From: Cryobacterium arcticum | GTDB taxonomy: Bacteria > Actinomycetota > Actinomycetes > Actinomycetales > Microbacteriaceae | Direction: 5' to 3' | NCBI RefSeq assembly: GCF_003185895.1 | Contig: NZ_QHLY01000012.1 | Location: 310,001 to 374,000, forward strand | DNA: 64,000 nt | Part shown: in pieces, positions 62,725-64,000 of the stretch | Layout: the number at the start of each line of letters is the position of its first letter | Position numbering within the stretch: the first letter of the stretch is position 1 | Notes under the pieces: model-generated | Seen by the model: the letters and a program-made list of their open reading frames with translations, nothing else | What the model was told of the DNA's origin: nothing | Database searches by the model: none | Program-made: the position numbers and the translations under genes

Positions 62725-63566
62725 CGATGAACATCGGCCAGCGCATCGACGGACGCTATGGCGAGCTCTCTCCCCAGGAACAGCGCGCCGCGGACTTCAT
62801 CCTCGACCACATGAGCGACCTCGCCGTGTACAACGCCTCGGAGCTGGCCCGGCTCAGCGGGGTGTCCAAGGCCACGGTCTCCCGGCTGTTCCGCCGGCTC
62901 GGCTTCCAGGACTCGGCGGAGGTGCGTGAGCATGCCCGGGCCCTCCGCAGCCTGGGCGCCCCGCTCGGCGGTCCGGGCGCATCCGCCGGTACGCCGTCAC
63001 GTCTGGCCGCGCACGCCGAGGCCGAACACGACAACCTGCGGCGGCTGTTGCTCACGCTGGAAGACGGCCGGCTCGATGCCGCCGCCCGGTTGGTGCAGTC
63101 CGCCCAGAACGTGGTGATCGTGGGGCTGCGCAACAGCTACCCGTTGGCGCTGCACCTGCGCCAACAACTGGTGCAGGCCCGCGGCCACGTGCGCCTCGCT
63201 CCGCTGCCCGGCCAGTCGCTGGGGGAGGAACTCGCCGGCCTCGGCCCGCGGGATGTGGTGGTCCTGATGGGGTTTCGCCGCCGGATGGAGGGTTTCGGTG
63301 ACCTCGTGGCTGCCATCCGCCGCCGGGACATCCCGCTGGTGCTGATCGCGGATTCCTCGGCCCGCAAGTACTCCGACCAGGCAACGCACTGGCTGGAGTG
63401 CCCGGTGGATTCGGTCTCGGCGTTCGACAGTTACGCCACGGCGATGAGCCTGGTGAACCTGCTGGCCACCGGGGCGATGGGCGCGCAGGTGCGGGAGAGC
63501 CGCACCCGGATCGCGGCGATCACCAGCGTTTACGAGGATCTCGAGGAACTCGAAGCGCCCTGGTGA
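62721..63566 (+). CDS. RpiR/MurR-family regulator
   Basis: 281 residues. The N-terminal HTH (about 15-70, LSPQEQRAADFILDHMSDLAVYNASELARLSGVSKATVSRLFRRLGF) and the SIS domain (about 125-260, VVIVGLRNSYPLALHLRQQL, DVVVLMGFRRRM) define it. Such regulators bind phosphosugars or small acids; in purine-use loci they may sense ureides. It overlaps allC-like by four bases and is the last gene of the operon, so it is probably autoregulated. TGAAAC repeats at 60151-60197 are likely its sites. Confidence 0.9.
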   Translation: MTMNIGQRIDGRYGELSPQEQRAADFILDHMSDLAVYNASELARLSGVSKATVSRLFRRLGFQDSAEVREHARALRSLGAPLGGPGASAGTPSRLAAHAEAEHDNLRRLLLTLEDGRLDAAARLVQSAQNVVIVGLRNSYPLALHLRQQLVQARGHVRLAPLPGQSLGEELAGLGPRDVVVLMGFRRRMEGFGDLVAAIRRRDIPLVLIADSSARKYSDQATHWLECPVDSVSAFDSYATAMSLVNLLATGAMGAQVRESRTRIAAITSVYEDLEELEAPW

Positions 63567-63594
63567 GTGGATTGTGGAACGAAGACGGCGCGGG

Positions 63595-64000
63595 TTATGC
63601 CGGGGGCAGATCGACGTCGAGTCCCGTGCCGAGGTCGTCGCAGGCCACGGCGGTCACGTTGTGCGCCAGCAGGTACGGCCTCGCGCCCGTGTCGCCGCCC
63701 AGGCTCGCCGTCAGCGGCGCCCAGTGCGAGCGGCCGATGACCACCGGATGCCCGGGCCGGCTGCCGAAGTGCGCCTGGCGGAGCGAGTCCGCATCGACCG
63801 GACCCACCGCGGCATCGGCGGCCGTGCTGCCGAGCACGCGGGTCACGGTCGCGGCGGTGAGATCGGGCACGTCTACCGGCACCAGGGCGACCGCGACGAC
63901 CGCGTCCATCTCGCTCAGGCGGTGCAGGCCGGCTTCGAGTGACGCCGACAGCCCGTCTGCCCACCGTTCGGCGTGCACGGTCAGCTGCCGGTGCGGCCGG
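63595..64000 (-). CDS. MobA-like nucleotidyltransferase, C-terminal part
   Basis: The frame stays open to the window edge, so at least 135 residues of a longer protein are seen. HAERWADGLSASLEAGLHRL, then VAVALVPVDVPDLTAATVTRVL, then HFGSRPGHPVVIGRSHWAPLTASLGGDTGARPYL match the second half of MobA/MocA-type nucleotidyltransferases, in which DVPDLT carries the metal aspartate and GHPV the substrate loop. MocA adds CMP to molybdopterin for enzymes such as xanthine dehydrogenase. Next to ureide genes, a role in purine oxidation is likely. The N-terminal GxG/nucleotide motif lies outside. Confidence 0.82.
   Translation of the reverse strand, partial: RPHRQLTVHAERWADGLSASLEAGLHRLSEMDAVVAVALVPVDVPDLTAATVTRVLGSTAADAAVGPVDADSLRQAHFGSRPGHPVVIGRSHWAPLTASLGGDTGARPYLLAHNVTAVACDDLGTGLDVDLPPA

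Overview
The window is GC-rich, densely coded DNA from an actinobacterium, most likely Microbacteriaceae and perhaps Cryobacterium-like. This rests on gene content only: a PspC-type sensor kinase, a LigC-like ATP-dependent ligase, an orphan maltokinase, ClpS next to DUF2017, DnaE2 with DUF6504, and SOS boxes of the TCGAAC-N4-GTTCGA type. I annotate 57 protein genes, two of them cut by the window edges (thyA on the left, a MobA-like nucleotidyltransferase on the right). I saw no rRNA, tRNA, insertion sequence, prophage or CRISPR array.

Region by region. 0-8 kb: thyA end, a glutamine amidotransferase, a CotH-kinase lipoprotein, then a two-component system (PspC-fused histidine kinase and NarL-type regulator) divergent from a PspC/LiaF-like membrane protein and two further membrane proteins, which looks like an envelope-stress module. 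8-15.4 kb: an ASCH protein, topoisomerase IB, an ATP-dependent DNA ligase, an acyl-CoA synthetase, a maltokinase, an acetyltransferase and an SOS-box-preceded DUF6504 protein. 15.5-19.5 kb: DUF4956 membrane protein, VTC polyphosphate-polymerase-like protein and a beta-solenoid lipoprotein, families that often travel with CotH. 19.5-25.8 kb: MFS transporter with GntR regulator, an SDR, a membrane-anchored unknown, DUF72 and an FAD-linked glycolate/D-lactate-type dehydrogenase.

25.8-28.6 kb: a tandem inverted-repeat block, then three translationally coupled genes: a tiny protein made of three Asp/Gly/His repeats, a JmjC-type cupin oxygenase and a sucrase/ferredoxin-like thioredoxin-fold protein. 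This is my best candidate for an undescribed system (repeat peptide plus modifying oxygenase plus redox partner). 28.6-32.8 kb: pyruvate formate-lyase and its activase with a near-consensus DosR/DevR-like box upstream, and a second weaker box before a neighbouring membrane protein, suggesting a hypoxia regulon. 32.9-38 kb: secreted GH5 cellulase with CBM2, a VOC protein, a duplicated-domain unknown and a class A penicillin-binding protein. 38-41.8 kb: an SOS mutagenesis operon (DUF6504-dnaE2) behind a perfect LexA box. 41.9-49.6 kb: glutamate decarboxylase, an odd SDR, two coupled glycosyltransferases (one with a HEAT-like N-terminus), DUF2017, clpS and an exported HNH nuclease.

49.6-64 kb is a nitrogen-salvage region: permease plus IclR regulator, a second permease, copper amine oxidase with a small membrane protein, a DUF1275 protein, acetamidase/formamidase coupled to an AtzH-amidase fusion, then ureidoglycine-glyoxylate aminotransferase, allantoate amidohydrolase and an RpiR regulator overlapping by four bases each, with a probable RpiR operator in front, and a MobA-like protein that could serve molybdenum-dependent purine oxidation. 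Together these would release ammonia from amines, amides and purine breakdown products. Functions are assigned from motifs read by eye; no database search was run.
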